A DNA stretch of 64,000 nucleotides from Adineta steineri (lineage: Eukaryota; Rotifera; Eurotatoria; Adinetida; Adinetidae): contig CAJNOI010000035.1 of assembly GCA_905250115.1 (NCBI GenBank), positions 1-64,000 on the forward strand. Reading direction: 5' to 3'. The first letter of the stretch is position 1, and each line of letters starts with the position of its first letter. Positions 10,499-21,981 of the stretch are shown here, piece after piece. The translations under genes and the position numbers were made by a program. The notes under the pieces are model-generated. The model did not search any database and was not told the origin of the DNA. It worked only from the letters and a program-made list of their open reading frames with translations.

Positions 10499-11922
10499 AT
10501 TGGTATGTAGAGTTCTACATAATTACTGAATTTTTCAGTGAGTAAGTTTCTAGAATCTCGTTGAAACCTATTAATAACATTATAATCACATTAGATTCAG
10601 CTTCGCTTGCAAGTTAGCGAATATTAAGTTGGAAAAAGTGATGTATTGTGTTAGAATGATGACTTGTATGCAAGGTATTTAAATTTATTCCCAAAAAGAA
10701 AATGAAGATGATATCAAAATTAATATTATGAATGAGATCTTGAGTAGTTGTGGCGAGTCAAATGATCATATTTGGTGAGAGAGTTGCAAAATTCGAGAAA
10801 AACTAATGATGAAAATTTAAACAGTCTTCGTAACTTGATTTTTTTGTGATTAATGATGCGAACTCACTAATGAGCGTACATTTAAAGTCACATTCGCTTA
10901 TATTTTATGCCAACACTGTAACTTAAAAAATATTTATTTGATCGAAAAAATAAACGAATATAATAAATATCACATAGCATCTTGTTTATTTGACGAAACC
11001 ACAAACTAACTTTTGATATCAACTAAGGTTCAATGCATGATGTATGAAACTATCGAAAGTTTAGCGAAATGTGGAATAATTCATTAACCAGTTTTCGAAA
11101 CCATAGGAGAGTTAGTCTATAATGCATGAAATTATAAATCAAGTACAGAAGACTCATAAGGTCTCCTTTTTTAGAATATATCATGCACTAGTCATCCATT
11201 CACTCATTCTTGTCTGTGTACATACATGAACAAGAACACAAATATAATAGCCTCGTCTTCTTCTTTATTTCAATCTCTCCACCTCTCTCTCAACATCATA
11301 AGATGGTACGTTCCAATTTTCAGAAAACTTAAACGAAATGAATGTGAGAAAGTTTTTTTGAAAATTCATTATAAAAGGAAAATAGTGATATACTTTTACT
11401 ACCGAATTAGATTGAGTTGATAGAATGGATATGGTTTTCTCCTGGTTTTCCACACCCACATCCATTTGTATTATCAAGTGTAATAATTGTAAATATAATC
11501 TTTGATTGTGAATTTTCATCAAATCTATTTATCTGTATATATATATTTTTCTTTTCTTTTGACATTAATTAATGATCATAGTATAGATAAATGAAGAAAT
11601 ATGATTTTTTTACTTGTTTTATTCTCATGTTGTTTTTATATAATTTCATCTAAGATAAAAATTATATACACAGACATACTAATATACTGTTAATCTTGCC
11701 ATTATTCGCAACAACAGAATAATGAAAGTCAATGATATTTCATATATTTCGAATAATTCAATCTTACATAAATAATATTTAGGTATAAAAACAACTTATC
11801 AATATATGTTTAATACATTTATACCCCTATCAATAAGAATAAAACAAATGTATCTTATTCATTCTTTTACTTTAATAATCATATAAATTATTCTACATTT
11901 CTTATTAATATGAAGTTGAATA
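10499..11922. other. intergenic DNA
   Basis: AT-rich, with a partial telomere-unit motif (CCACACCCACATCC) at about 11450. Short frames on both strands have no family signature. No gene can be supported here. Confidence 0.45.
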
Positions 11923-12350
11923 AAAATATTTGTTTGGGCATTGGGTTTTATTCATTTACCATTGAATACATATTCATTAATAATAAATAACTCTTCATGG
12001 ACAATTGCTTATTATAAACATATTTGTATTATAATTGTTGATATGATTTTGATTGTTTTATGTGGATTTCGTTTATATGCTCTTCATCAACATTTTCGAA
12101 CAGGATTACTTATAGTATATTTAATTAATATTCTATTCATTTTTTCTAAAAACAATTCATATTTATTTTGTAGTCTGCTTCATTAGTTACAATTGTTGAT
12201 GTAATTGCTACTATTGCTGTTTTATTTATTTTCTTTATTACTATGTTTTTGATCACACCTATATCATTTTATACTTTTGAAATATTAACTGGTATTTTTC
12301 TATTTACAAATCTTTTTACTATTGGAATGACCACTGTGGCAAAGTTTTAA
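11923..12350 (+). CDS. possible small multi-pass membrane protein
   Basis: An open frame to about 12114 joins through a 59-bp GT-AG intron (12115-12173) to 12174-12350, ending in TAA. The product would have three hydrophobic stretches: IIIVDMILIVLCGF, TIVDVIATIAVLFIFFITMF and EILTGIFLFTNLFTI. No ATG lies in this frame upstream; the nearest ATG at 11910 is in another frame, so the 5' exon is missing or the copy is broken. I do not recognise the family. The clean phase across the intron is the main support. Confidence 0.35.
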
Positions 12351-13096
12351 TTAAATATACATTTAATCTATCAGAATTAATCAAGAATTATAAACGATTG
12401 ATTCTTGAAATCCAATTAAAAACTATTATATTAATATTAAAATAAGTTTTTTTGTATTTAAATATCGATTCAGTTTATAATATTTGCTTTCATAACCAAA
12501 TGAGGATGTACGGGCATATTATTCATTTATATTCACATTCACCCTCGTCGTATATCAAAAGAAAAAAAACGAAGATATGTTAGTCAAGCTGCTTGTTTGA
12601 AATAAAGTGTGATGTAAAACTCAATGTTAATACAATATTTATTGATTTGAAGTGTAAATAATTGATGAAAAAGCAACAATTATAATTTTTTTCAGGTTCA
12701 ATTAAATATAAGAATCGAGTATTTAAGTATGAAACTAATTAATAATTGACTATAATGAGAGAATGTTGTTTATAATTTACAATATATATATTTATATTTG
12801 TGAGACAAGCATATTATTTCGTCTGCAGAGTTTGTTGAGAATAAGTGGACGAGTACATATGTAGTTTCAAATATACAATGAATTGCTTTGTTCAAAGTAT
12901 GCAAACACGAATAGGAACTTTTTTATTTTGCAAAAATGAATGATTTTATTTTTCGAAAAAACAATTATATGAAAGGAGTAAATTAACTTTTGTATAAAAA
13001 AAGATATTTTAGCAAAAATGAAATAAAAGCAATAGAATATATTACGAACAGATGTTGAAAAATCATATAATAGTCATTATCAATTGAACTTGGTTC
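12351..13096. other. intergenic DNA downstream of paralogue C
   Basis: AT-rich DNA with a short CACCCTCG remnant near 12540. I see no gene. Confidence 0.5.
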
Positions 13097-14613
13097 TTAA
13101 TCTTCGTTATATTTGTTATAATGTTTAGAAGTCTTTGTATAACTTGATTTAAAAGCACTGAAGACCATGCTGGGCACTTTTTCTTTACTTCCCGGTTGAC
13201 TGGTAATAAAACCAAGTTTACCTTTTGCAACATCTGCAGAAAACATTAGTTCAAGTTTGTCACCAGCTTCTATTTTCATGGCGGCTTGACAAACTAAAAC
13301 AGTCGTATCACCATCTACTGTTTGAATAGTGTTCGAATCTTTTATGTCTTTGCCGTTTAGTCGCATCCACAAATGCACATCACCAATACCTTTTCCATCA
13401 TAACTTCCAGTCTGCCCAGCACCCATCATAAAGTATGTTCCTGGCTCTTCGAATTCAATGACACCGTCATTGTTCTTGATACGATGTGAACCATCGTTAT
13501 TACTGAGGTCAACTTTTTTCGGAGTTATACATCCCCATTGTGATTGTGAACTAGATAGTTGAGCATATGGAACTGGATTTTCTTTGGTGCCTAATTCGAA
13601 TATTGTTAATAACAAACTGGTGACGAAGGGTTCGTTCTTTGGTGCCGTGGCAATTAAACCAATATCCTCGTTTGTAGTTGAGAATGCTATTTGGAGTTTA
13701 TCGTTCACTTCAGCTTTGACAATGGTTTGACAGATCAAGCCTCGATCACTACCACTGCGAACACTATGAATGATATTGCTGTTTGGAATGTCTTTTCCAT
13801 TGAGCTGTGGTCCTAAGTAAATCTCACCACTAGCACGAGTACCAGCAGCGCTTCCACCCTGGGCACTAAATATGACAAAATAAATTCCTGACTCATTAAA
13901 TTTCACGGATCCATCTGATCTGGCTGTTGGTATACCTATTCCAGTAAATTGATCTTGGTCATACGTAATTGCTTTGGAGTTTGAAGAGCCCAACTGAGTT
14001 TTTGAACTGGGTAGAACCAAATTATGAACTGCATGATCAATATCGCTGAGCTGAATTTCTGATCTTATAATACTAGGAACTAGTGGTTCGTGTCTGACAT
14101 CTACAGCAACCAAACCAAGAGAACTACATTTATTAGATGTGTGGGCTGCGATTATAACTGTGACTTCATGACCAACTGGAGCTTTGATAATTGAAACATA
14201 ACTGGGTACTGATAAACTTCTTGGTTCAACTGTTTGTATACTATTTGACATAGGAACGTCCGCACCATTTTCTCGTAACCACAAGTGAAGTTCTCCTTTG
14301 CCATTTCCACTCGCGCTACCAACCTGAGCACCATATACAGTGAAATAATAACCAGGAATTTCGTATAAAAATGTGTTATTTTTAACAGTAGAATAGCCGT
14401 TCAAACCATCAACTATATTGTATGTGATCGCTTTTGGACTTGATTCAGTTAGTTGATTCTGTGAACTGGATGCTTGAAGATATGCGACATCATCAATTAT
14501 TTCATTATCATGTTCTTTGTCATTCGATTTTCTGTAAACAAAAAACAATATCAATCTTATGTATATGATACTAACAAAACAGTTTATCAATGATACTTGT
14601 GAAAGCTAATCAT
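13097..14613 (-). CDS. protein with three jelly-roll-like repeats (paralogue C)
   Basis: The main exon runs from about 14534 down to 13097 and encodes three repeats like those of paralogues A, B and D (GYYFTVYGAQVGS, GIYFVIFSAQGGS, GTYFMMGAGQTGS). The open frame reaches 14590 but has no ATG there. A TTTACAG acceptor just before AAATCGAATGAC suggests an intron. The nearest consistent start is ATG at 14613, read as MISFHK and then spliced in phase. That start lacks a signal peptide, unlike B and D, so a further upstream exon is possible; a TATA-like TTATATATACTT lies at about 14739-14756. Repeat 2 reads HLG/YLGPQLNG where the others have HLWM, so that strand has diverged. The C-terminus is a lysine/asparagine-rich tail. 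Confidence 0.75.
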
Positions 14614-14899
14614 TGGATTAAACCAAAAATTGTATAAAATACTCAACTTATTGTTTAGTATCGTATCTCGAAAGCTGAACTACCGTTTGATTATGAGTAG
14701 TCAATTCATTTAGTCTATTTCATGAATAAGATTTTCTACAAGTATATATAATCTAGTTTTATCAAAATAAGAAAAAGAAGAATCTTTGAATCGAACGGAA
14801 TAAAAAGATATCTCATCTTCAATCTTGTCTTTTTCTCATCTATGATAAACTATTAATAAAGATAACAACAATGAATGTCTTATTCATGATTGACAAATC

Positions 14900-16387
14900 T
14901 TACCCAGGTTTTGTCCATTCTGAGTTTGTAGTTGAACCGGTTGATTTAAAAACACTAACGATAATACTCGGCACAGCTGACTCCTTATGTGGTTTGGCTG
15001 CAACTATACCAAGTGTACCTTCTGTGACATCTGTAGCAATTACTATTTCGAGTTTATCACCCTTTTTGAGTTCGACAGCAGTTTGACAAACTAAAACAGC
15101 AGTATCTTTTTCTACTGTTTGAATCGTGTTGGAATCTGCCATATCTTCACCATTTAGTCGCAACCACATGCGTACATCACCAACACCGCTATCATCGTCA
15201 CTTCCAACTTGACCAGCAGCCATCACAAAGTAAGTTCCTGACTCTTCGAATTCTATGACACCATTATTGTTTTTGATGTGGTTTGAACCATCATTGTTAT
15301 CAAGTTTAACTATCTTCGGAGTTGTACAGCCCCATTGCGATTGTGAACTAGATAGTTGTGCATATGCAATTGAGTTTTCTTTGTTAGATAATCGAAATGT
15401 TGAAAATAATATACCAGGTACAAGTGGCTCATTCTTTGGCTTCGATGCAATCAAACCCAGTTCTTTATTTGTAGTTGAGAATACTAGTTGAACTTTATCT
15501 TTAGCTTCAAGTTTAACAACTGTTTGGCTGACTAGGACTGCTGTATTACCACTGCGAATAGTTTTAATTGTGTTACTGTTTGGCATGTCTTTTTCATTGA
15601 GTCGCATCCATAAATGAACTTCACCCGATGCATCAGTATCTTTAGCACTTCCGACTTGAGCACAAGCTATGAGAAAATAAACACCTGCTTCATTGTACTT
15701 GATGATTCCATGTTTTTCCGCTGTTGTTATGTCTAGTTTATTGACTGCACTAGAACCATCGAGTATAACCACGTCGGAGTTCGAGTTGCCTAACTGAGTT
15801 TTGGAGCTGAATAGTTGTGCATACGGAATTGTGTTAGTACCACCGCTGATTTGCACAGTCGATATTATAATACTGGGAACCAATGGTTCGTGCTCTGGTT
15901 GTGTAGCAATTAAACCGAGAGAAGTACATTCATTAACTGTGAAGGCTGAATACAAGAATGCGAATGTACAATCGACAGGAGTTTGAAAAACTGTTGCATA
16001 GACAAGAACCGATGTACTTCCATAATCGACCGATTGTATACTATTTGAGTTAGGCTCGTTCTTACCACTTTGTTGCATCCACATATGAATATCTCCTTTA
16101 CCAACTCTCTGTGGACTACCAGTCTGAGCAGCAACCACAGTGAAATAAACACCAGCCTTTTTGGGTTCAAATGTACCATTGTAGGAGGCAGTGAAATCAT
16201 TTGATCCATCATTTTTATTGTATGTTGCCACTTTTCCTTTTGCGTCACCTATTTGATTCTTTGAACTCGATCCTTGAAAGTATGCGGCGCCGTCATTTCT
16301 TTTGTCGTTAGCTTCAATGGTTGATAACTCGCTGGTAAGAGCAAATAATACCAATATTATATTTAATATTTGATATTGTTTTGCCAT
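14900..16387 (-). CDS. secreted protein with three jelly-roll-like repeats (paralogue D)
   Basis: A single exon encodes 495 residues. A signal peptide lies at about 1-26 (QYQILNIILVLFALTSEL). Three repeats follow, closest to paralogue B (shared AYFQGSSSKNQI start, GTYFVMAAGQVGS and GDVRMWLRLNG motifs). The repeat-3 cysteines (WGC, LVCQTA) are conserved, and repeat 1 has a Cys pair (DCTFAFLYS, NECTSLGL) that could bridge. The tail is Ser/Thr-rich. It is only 287 bp downstream of the proposed ATG of paralogue C's upstream region, so C and D abut as tandem copies. A carbohydrate- or pathogen-binding secreted role is possible but not shown. Confidence 0.9.
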   Translation of the reverse strand: MAKQYQILNIILVLFALTSELSTIEANDKRNDGAAYFQGSSSKNQIGDAKGKVATYNKNDGSNDFTASYNGTFEPKKAGVYFTVVAAQTGSPQRVGKGDIHMWMQQSGKNEPNSNSIQSVDYGSTSVLVYATVFQTPVDCTFAFLYSAFTVNECTSLGLIATQPEHEPLVPSIIISTVQISGGTNTIPYAQLFSSKTQLGNSNSDVVILDGSSAVNKLDITTAEKHGIIKYNEAGVYFLIACAQVGSAKDTDASGEVHLWMRLNEKDMPNSNTIKTIRSGNTAVLVSQTVVKLEAKDKVQLVFSTTNKELGLIASKPKNEPLVPGILFSTFRLSNKENSIAYAQLSSSQSQWGCTTPKIVKLDNNDGSNHIKNNNGVIEFEESGTYFVMAAGQVGSDDDSGVGDVRMWLRLNGEDMADSNTIQTVEKDTAVLVCQTAVELKKGDKLEIVIATDVTEGTLGIVAAKPHKESAVPSIIVSVFKSTGSTTNSEWTKPG

Positions 16388-16460
16388 TTTAACCAGTCAG
16401 GTGCTGATAATTGCTTTTCTTTTTCAAATATTTCCTCACAAAATAATTAGGTTAAGAAGA

Positions 16461-16480
16461 AAAGTATATATTACTTATCT
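16461..16480 (-). promoter_or_regulatory. TATA-like promoter of paralogue D
   Basis: On the minus strand AGATAAGTAATATATACTTT lies 78 bp before the ATG. It has the same motif and the same distance as in paralogue B. Confidence 0.6.
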
Positions 16481-16520
16481 AAAAAACAAAAATCAAAACA
16501 TTAGATATGTGTTACATAAA

Positions 16521-16592
16521 TGAGAGTGTCGGCGTAGATTAGGATTTGTATGTAGAAATTAAAAAGAAACTACATCTACATCCACCCTCAAG
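16521..16592. repeat. telomere-unit hairpin (degenerate left arm)
   Basis: The left arm begins TGAGAGTGTCGGCGTAG and the right arm ends CATCCACCCTCAAGATGGT. The right end including GATGGT matches the hairpins at 708-1125 and 17204-17264. Confidence 0.6.
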
Positions 16593-16607
16593 ATGGTCTG
16601 TTGGGAT

Positions 16608-17100
16608 CTCCAGGATCTTTGATAGTTCACCATGGTCTATCAAGATTTACCAGAATCTATCAGAATTTATCACGAAATCAATGACCTCTCAGGGTTTATG
16701 AGAGGCCACAACGTTTATCATGATTAATTAGAGACCTTAGGGTCTATTAGGGTTTATGAGAGTCCTTAGAATTTATTAGAGACCTCAGAGTCTATTAAGG
16801 TTTACTAGGATTTTCAGGGCCTAATAGGATTTGTAAGAGTTATTAGGGCTTATACGAATCCTGAGAGCCTATCAGAGTTCATTAGAGACTTCAGGGCGTC
16901 TCAGGGTTTATAAGAGTCCCCAGAGCATATCAGGATTAATGAAAAACCTTAGTATCTATCATGGTTTACGAGAGCCCTCAGAGCCTATGTGGGCTTACGA
17001 GGATTTAAGGGCCTATCATGGTTTACGAGAGACTTCAGGCCCCATCAGAATTTACCAGGAACCTCAGAGCCTATCAGAGTCTACTGGAATCTGATTGAAT
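16608..17100. repeat. degenerate minisatellite, unit about 29-30 bp
   Basis: A loosely repeated unit of the form GAGAC-CTCAG-GCCTATCAG-GTTTA-A runs for roughly 490 bp (for example GAGACCTCAGAGTCTATTA, GAGACTTCAGGGCG, GAGAGCCCTCAGAGCC). Copies differ by substitutions and small indels. It is bracketed by telomere-unit hairpins on both sides. Confidence 0.75.
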
Positions 17101-17103
17101 TTG

Positions 17104-17264
17104 CGAGGGTGTTGACTTGGTGTCTATATTTTCATCTTCACCCTCACTCATAGCTATGTATTGTGTGAGTCTGTCGATGTATTGTTTTGGTTCGGTCCTC
17201 AACCTTGAGGGCGTGGGTGTGGATGTGGATATCAAAATACGATGTCCATACCTACACTCTCAAG
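17104..17264. repeat. two adjacent telomere-unit hairpins
   Basis: The first, 17104-17147, reads CGAGGGTGTTG ... TTCACCCTCA. The second, 17204-17264, reads CTTGAGGGCGTGGGTGTGG ... CATACCTACACTCTCAAG and is followed by ATGGTT. Confidence 0.65.
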
Positions 17265-17344
17265 ATGGTTATACTTTTATTGATCAGATATCACTTCGAG
17301 TACTTCAAGAAACCTCTTTTAAATAGGATTCTTTACAAAGAATG

Positions 17345-17850
17345 AAATAACTACATTTAAACTCATCGGTATCTAATCTCATATTTGCTTTTAACGATGG
17401 TCAGCTCAATTCTATGAAGTTCTATGGCGCAATGATCGATAATTAGTGAGAGATGTGTCGACTTACGTTACTCAAAATTTTGGTATCATACGTTTTGATG
17501 AAAAAAAGAAGTTAGAACACACGAATCTAAGTACAATTAAAACTTACTGCAAAGGATTATTTTGAATACAAAAAATGAAAAAAAGACAACGACTGTTGAT
17601 TTGAAATAAAAAGTACGCTTATCTTGCTTGGGAATAATATGATGAATATGAGTTCTTGATGTTTTTATCAAGCAAAGCTCACCTTTAAATAGGAACTCGC
17701 GAAGGGTCGTTTAATTACTGTAATAGATAAAGAGAAGAAGACTATTTTAGAGTAAAACTGATGATTATGCAGAAAAACACACAAGTCATCATATGATATT
17801 ATTTTCATGTGTTATCATCCTAGTTATCATCATTTCTATATGTATATACA
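17345..17850. repeat. conserved upstream block, copy 3
   Basis: Third copy of the block at 5855-6370 and 9560-10080, with TCACCTTTAAATAGG at 17679-17693, about 1.3 kb before the ATG of paralogue D. Similarity to copy 2 also covers 17955-18180, which pairs with 10190-10390. Confidence 0.7.
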
Positions 17851-18180
17851 CAACACTCTTTTCACTTCAAGAGCTGCAGTTATTATACAAAATATTATCT
17901 GAAGTTTCGTAATTGTTGATATAATGGCCCTTGAAAGCTGCTAGCAAACGTCGTATACATCGATTATTCTTTCATTTTCGTAACGAAAATATCGTTACAA
18001 TGGCCAAAATAAATCTTTAGAGTATCACATGCTTCGAAGTTGAGAACGAGCAGGCAGATGCATGTTATCACAACATGTGATGTTGAGAGTGAATATATAC
18101 AAAGAGATCTTTGCAATAGATAAGAATAAGAAAACAAAAACAACTCCAAAGTATTGTGCTTGATGAAAGTAATAGGTGGT

Positions 18181-19940
18181 GTTAAAAAAAAGATTTTGTA
18201 CGACGCTAAAACAGATTTCTTTCATGGATATAAAGTTCAACAACTTTTTGGGTCTTTACGAAAGCGAATTCGTAGCAAACCAGGTTGTCTCACTATTTCA
18301 ATAGGTTTATTCTACTCATAAAATAAATTAACTAATTCTAATTGCTAGGGTGGGTGTGAAATATCAATCGAAAACAGATTGCTCCGTCCGTCAAAGGAAA
18401 GACAAATATATTGTATTAATCTAAACTCTTTCTTTTTAGCAATCGAGTTGCATCTTAAAAACTAATATTCTTTTCGACATGTGCTTAGGAAACAAAGTTA
18501 AATGCAGTTTTAACGTCATCGACCCACTTCATGTTATTTATTTTGAATCAAAATTCTCATCAGAGTTCTGTAAACCTAATAAGTACTTTGAGAAAAAGAA
18601 TATGACGAAGAGAGTAAAAATTAAACTATTAGATAGGTATGAAATCAATAGTTGTGACATATGTATCTGCAATATAAAAATGATGAAATTACTAAATGTG
18701 TCGAAGTGATCACAATGTTTCTCATTTTGTATGTATCTCGACTTTGAGTACATGGTAAAACATTTATTTTTTTTTTATAAAAGATGCACCATGAAAAGTT
18801 CCACAAAAGTTATATAAGAAAGTCAGTATCGGTATGCACTATTGATATACTAAATAATTCAGAGTATGGATGTAGATGTAGATGAAATAGAATATCTACA
18901 CTCACATCCACATCCTCTAATTTAATAGGTTCTGCAAAAATATGTTATATGATTTTAAATTTATTTAAATAAAAGAAAACGTCTCTCTCATTTTGTAAGA
19001 TTTTATATATTTGTCAATACTTTTCCTTAGAGTATCATTACCAATGCTTTAGTTCATTCATTCATTCACATAAGTCAAAGCTATTTGTTGAATAACGTTT
19101 ATATCGTATATCATTCGAACACATAATTTTAATGAATTATCAACTCACTATGTTATTTCCATATATTTTTCAGTTGTATGAAACATTTTCATGTGTGAAT
19201 GTATAACGACTATATGACTAAAATACTTGCAAAATAAGATCTACGTCTTTATTTTTATTTCTCATATCTTACATAAATTTAAAGTAAAAATGTAAAGCGT
19301 CTAATATAGAAATTCTTATATAATTATTAAAATAGTATAACTTGAGAAAAAATGTTTACATGACATATTTATTTAAAGACATCTACACTATATCTATTAG
19401 TTCAGATTTTCTCAAAAATGGGTGTGGGTGGATGATGGCGTGCATATGACTGTCTCTGTTGACCCTTATCTTCACGCACATCCACACACCCTTAGTATGA
19501 TTAATCGAAATAGTGGTGAATTATATAGATAAGTCTTAGTCTTTATTAATCTGGATTGTTCTGATATGTTTTTGAAGAAATGAATGATTTATGAAATTCA
19601 ACTATTTAACAAAATGAGACAATAGTATGAAATGAGCATAGTATTTTATTTCTTTTATTATTTTCGTTTGCAACAAACGATCGTTGTGGATAGAAGTAGC
19701 ATATGTAATTAATACAATTTATCCTTAATATGGATGGCAAATATACAGTTTATATATAATACATAGTGTAAATTAAAATTTCTCTATAAAAAAGCATTGC
19801 CATCATATTTGGATAAGTTCAATAGATATAATGAAAATGACGTAAACCATACTTTAAACAAAAACAATGTACAGAGTTTATAGTTTAGGTTTCTGTATAA
19901 ATAATTATAACATAATTATACAGTTGGAGATAATATTACT
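18181..19940. other. intergenic DNA with three telomere-unit motifs
   Basis: No gene is supported. A TGTGGG-like tract (AGGGTGGGTGTG) lies at about 18349-18361. There are hairpins at 18861-18918 (GGATGTAGATGTAGATG ... CATCCACATCC) and 19419-19493 (GGGTGTGGGTGG ... CCACACACCC). The plus frame at 18479-18709 shows no family signature. Confidence 0.5.
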
Positions 19941-20795
19941 CTAGGGACGTAACGATATAATGTCAAATACAGTAACTGATAAATTCGATAGCAAATGAAT
20001 GCTCGTCAAAAATGGATTTTATTGGTAGTAAATAGTGAGAGTTATTACAATATTTTAACGTCGAATGTGAGAAATCTTCAGAAACTGCAGTTTTTTCGGG
20101 TATAAGATTAAAGCGCGACTGATTCAAAACAGAGTAAACATGATTTTTTTTCCTTGAATATTCTTACATGATTCAATAGAGCTTATCGAGCTTTATAAAA
20201 CTGTATATATTAGAGGATATTTAAGCAGTTTTCCTGAAAAATAACGATCCAGAAAGTACCCAGAACACTAATTTTCTTTCGATGGGGGAAAAACATCCGA
20301 TTTTTCAATGAAATGAGTTTTTTTTCATCACTTTTACAAGAGCGAATGCTTCAAAATATGCTCATTATAGACAGATTTTCACGCGCCATCTAACGATTAT
20401 ATATTGAAGCGTTTGTCTGTGTAAAAATAATGAAAAAAGCTCATTTCATTGAAAAATCGGATGTTTTTCCCCCATCGAAAGAAAATTAGTGTTCTGGGTA
20501 CTTTCTGGATCGTTATTTTTCAGAATAACTGCTTAAATATCCTCTAATATATACAGTTTTATAGAGCTTGTCGAGCTCTATCGAACCATGTAAAAATATC
20601 TGAGAAAAAAAAAACATGTTTATTCTGTTTTGAATCAGCCACACTTTAATTTGATACCCGAAAAAACTGTGAAATTTCTGAAGATTTCATACGTTTGACA
20701 TTAAATAGTGTTAATAACTCTCACTATTTACTACCAATAAAATCCATTTTTGACGAGCTTTCACTTAATATGAAATTATAGCGTTATTTTCTTAG
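19941..20795. mobile_element. 855-bp palindromic element (foldback/MITE type)
   Basis: The left arm from CTAGGGACGTAACGATATAA is matched by the inverse on the right, ending TATAGCGTTATTTTCTTAG. Arms of about 330-380 bp surround a loop of roughly 100 bp at about 20340-20440. The inner 100 bp of the arms (around CTTTCGATGGGGGAAAAAC) is almost identical, while the outer arms have diverged more. There is no transposase frame. Fragments of the same family lie at 22460-22780 and 32325-32460. Confidence 0.8.
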
Positions 20796-21496
20796 AACAG
20801 TATTTTTTCGAATCGTATCTATATATGTACTTGTTTTATGAAATAAGATATAATCGAAAGCAACCGCTGTACTAGCATCATCTCTCTCCACTTTAACAGT
20901 AATGATCTACGATGTATTTAAAACGTCAAAGAGTATGTGTAAAGAAAGTAAACATGTTGTAAACATTATTATTAATATTTGTAATGGCATAATAACGGTG
21001 TATTTTTTTCTACTGTAAGTGCAAATTTATTACCATCTTCTTTTGGCAACACAATTTTTGTTTGACGATATAATTTCCATTATTTTGATTATAACAATTA
21101 AACACAGTTTCACACACGGTTTATTTCTAACGTTGTTTCGGAGAAAAAATAAGTCTTTTGAAATTACTTTTGTTTGATACACACATGTGATATTATAATA
21201 ACATAGGACTCAAAAGAAAGATAGAAAAAACACCATTCTATTAGATCGATGTACTTCATTTGAAGAAAAAAAGATTGTGATTATTTCTTAAGACTAGCAA
21301 TTATTGTAGTTACTTTTGAATGCTAAGAAGCAGTTTCTCTTAATTCATTCATTCATTTCATAAAACGTTTCTTACGCTAACACATGGAACTAAACTTAAG
21401 ATAAAATGATCTTATATTAAAAACAACTGAACTGATATTCTGTGTAAAACAAGTTCTCAATAACTACGTAGTTTTGCCCTCTGTCTGTATATATCT
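20796..21496. other. intergenic DNA
   Basis: AT-rich DNA between two elements. I see no gene or clear repeat. Confidence 0.5.
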
Positions 21497-21730
21497 CAGA
21501 GATATCCATCGCGACTGAAAACCCACCGCTGCCGCAATGGGATTTTCAAGGCTGAGATTGGTTTAAACGAGAGCTAATGATGCTAATTAATCAGATTCGT
21601 CAAGCTTTACACTGCAGCATACGTCAATGTCGCAATTATGAGTAACCTTAAGATTTTTTAATACTGTTTCCTAGAAAAAGTTGCCGCGAGCGCCACGGCG
21701 GCAGCGGCAGCGCTGTCATGGACATCTCTG
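21497..21730. mobile_element. hAT-like MITE, copy 2
   Basis: Ends CAGAGATATCCATCGCG and GTCATGGACATCTCTG match copy 1 at 745-1087, and the interiors align (GATTCGTC, ATACGTCAATGTCG). Flanks ATATATCT and ATATATCC are an 8-bp duplication with one mismatch. Confidence 0.8.
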
Positions 21731-21981
21731 ATATATCCTAAGAAAAAAATCTTTTTTTTAAATGCATGTTTCTCTCAAAGTGAAGCTCTGCTACACAATC
21801 CAGGCAAACAGAAGATGGAAACTAGTGTTTCATCATAATGATGGAATAGAAGAAAAATATGTTGTGTAAAAAGAAATATAAAGAAAGAGGAAGAAAAGTT
21901 GAAATTGTATTTAAGGCTATGTCTTCGTAATATATTTCATTTAAACTTAAATTTTTTTCTTAACTAATATTTTTATTGGTT

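Noticed and set aside
14588-14590. TTG as start of paralogue C
   Set aside because: There is no reason for a non-ATG start in a nuclear gene; an acceptor site just downstream suggests the frame here is intronic.
16608-17100. Possible CRISPR-like array
   Set aside because: Units are contiguous and degenerate with no unique spacers; this is a minisatellite in eukaryotic DNA.
21976-21978. TTG start for the PAN/NHL gene
   Set aside because: ATG at 21982 follows in frame and gives a normal signal peptide.
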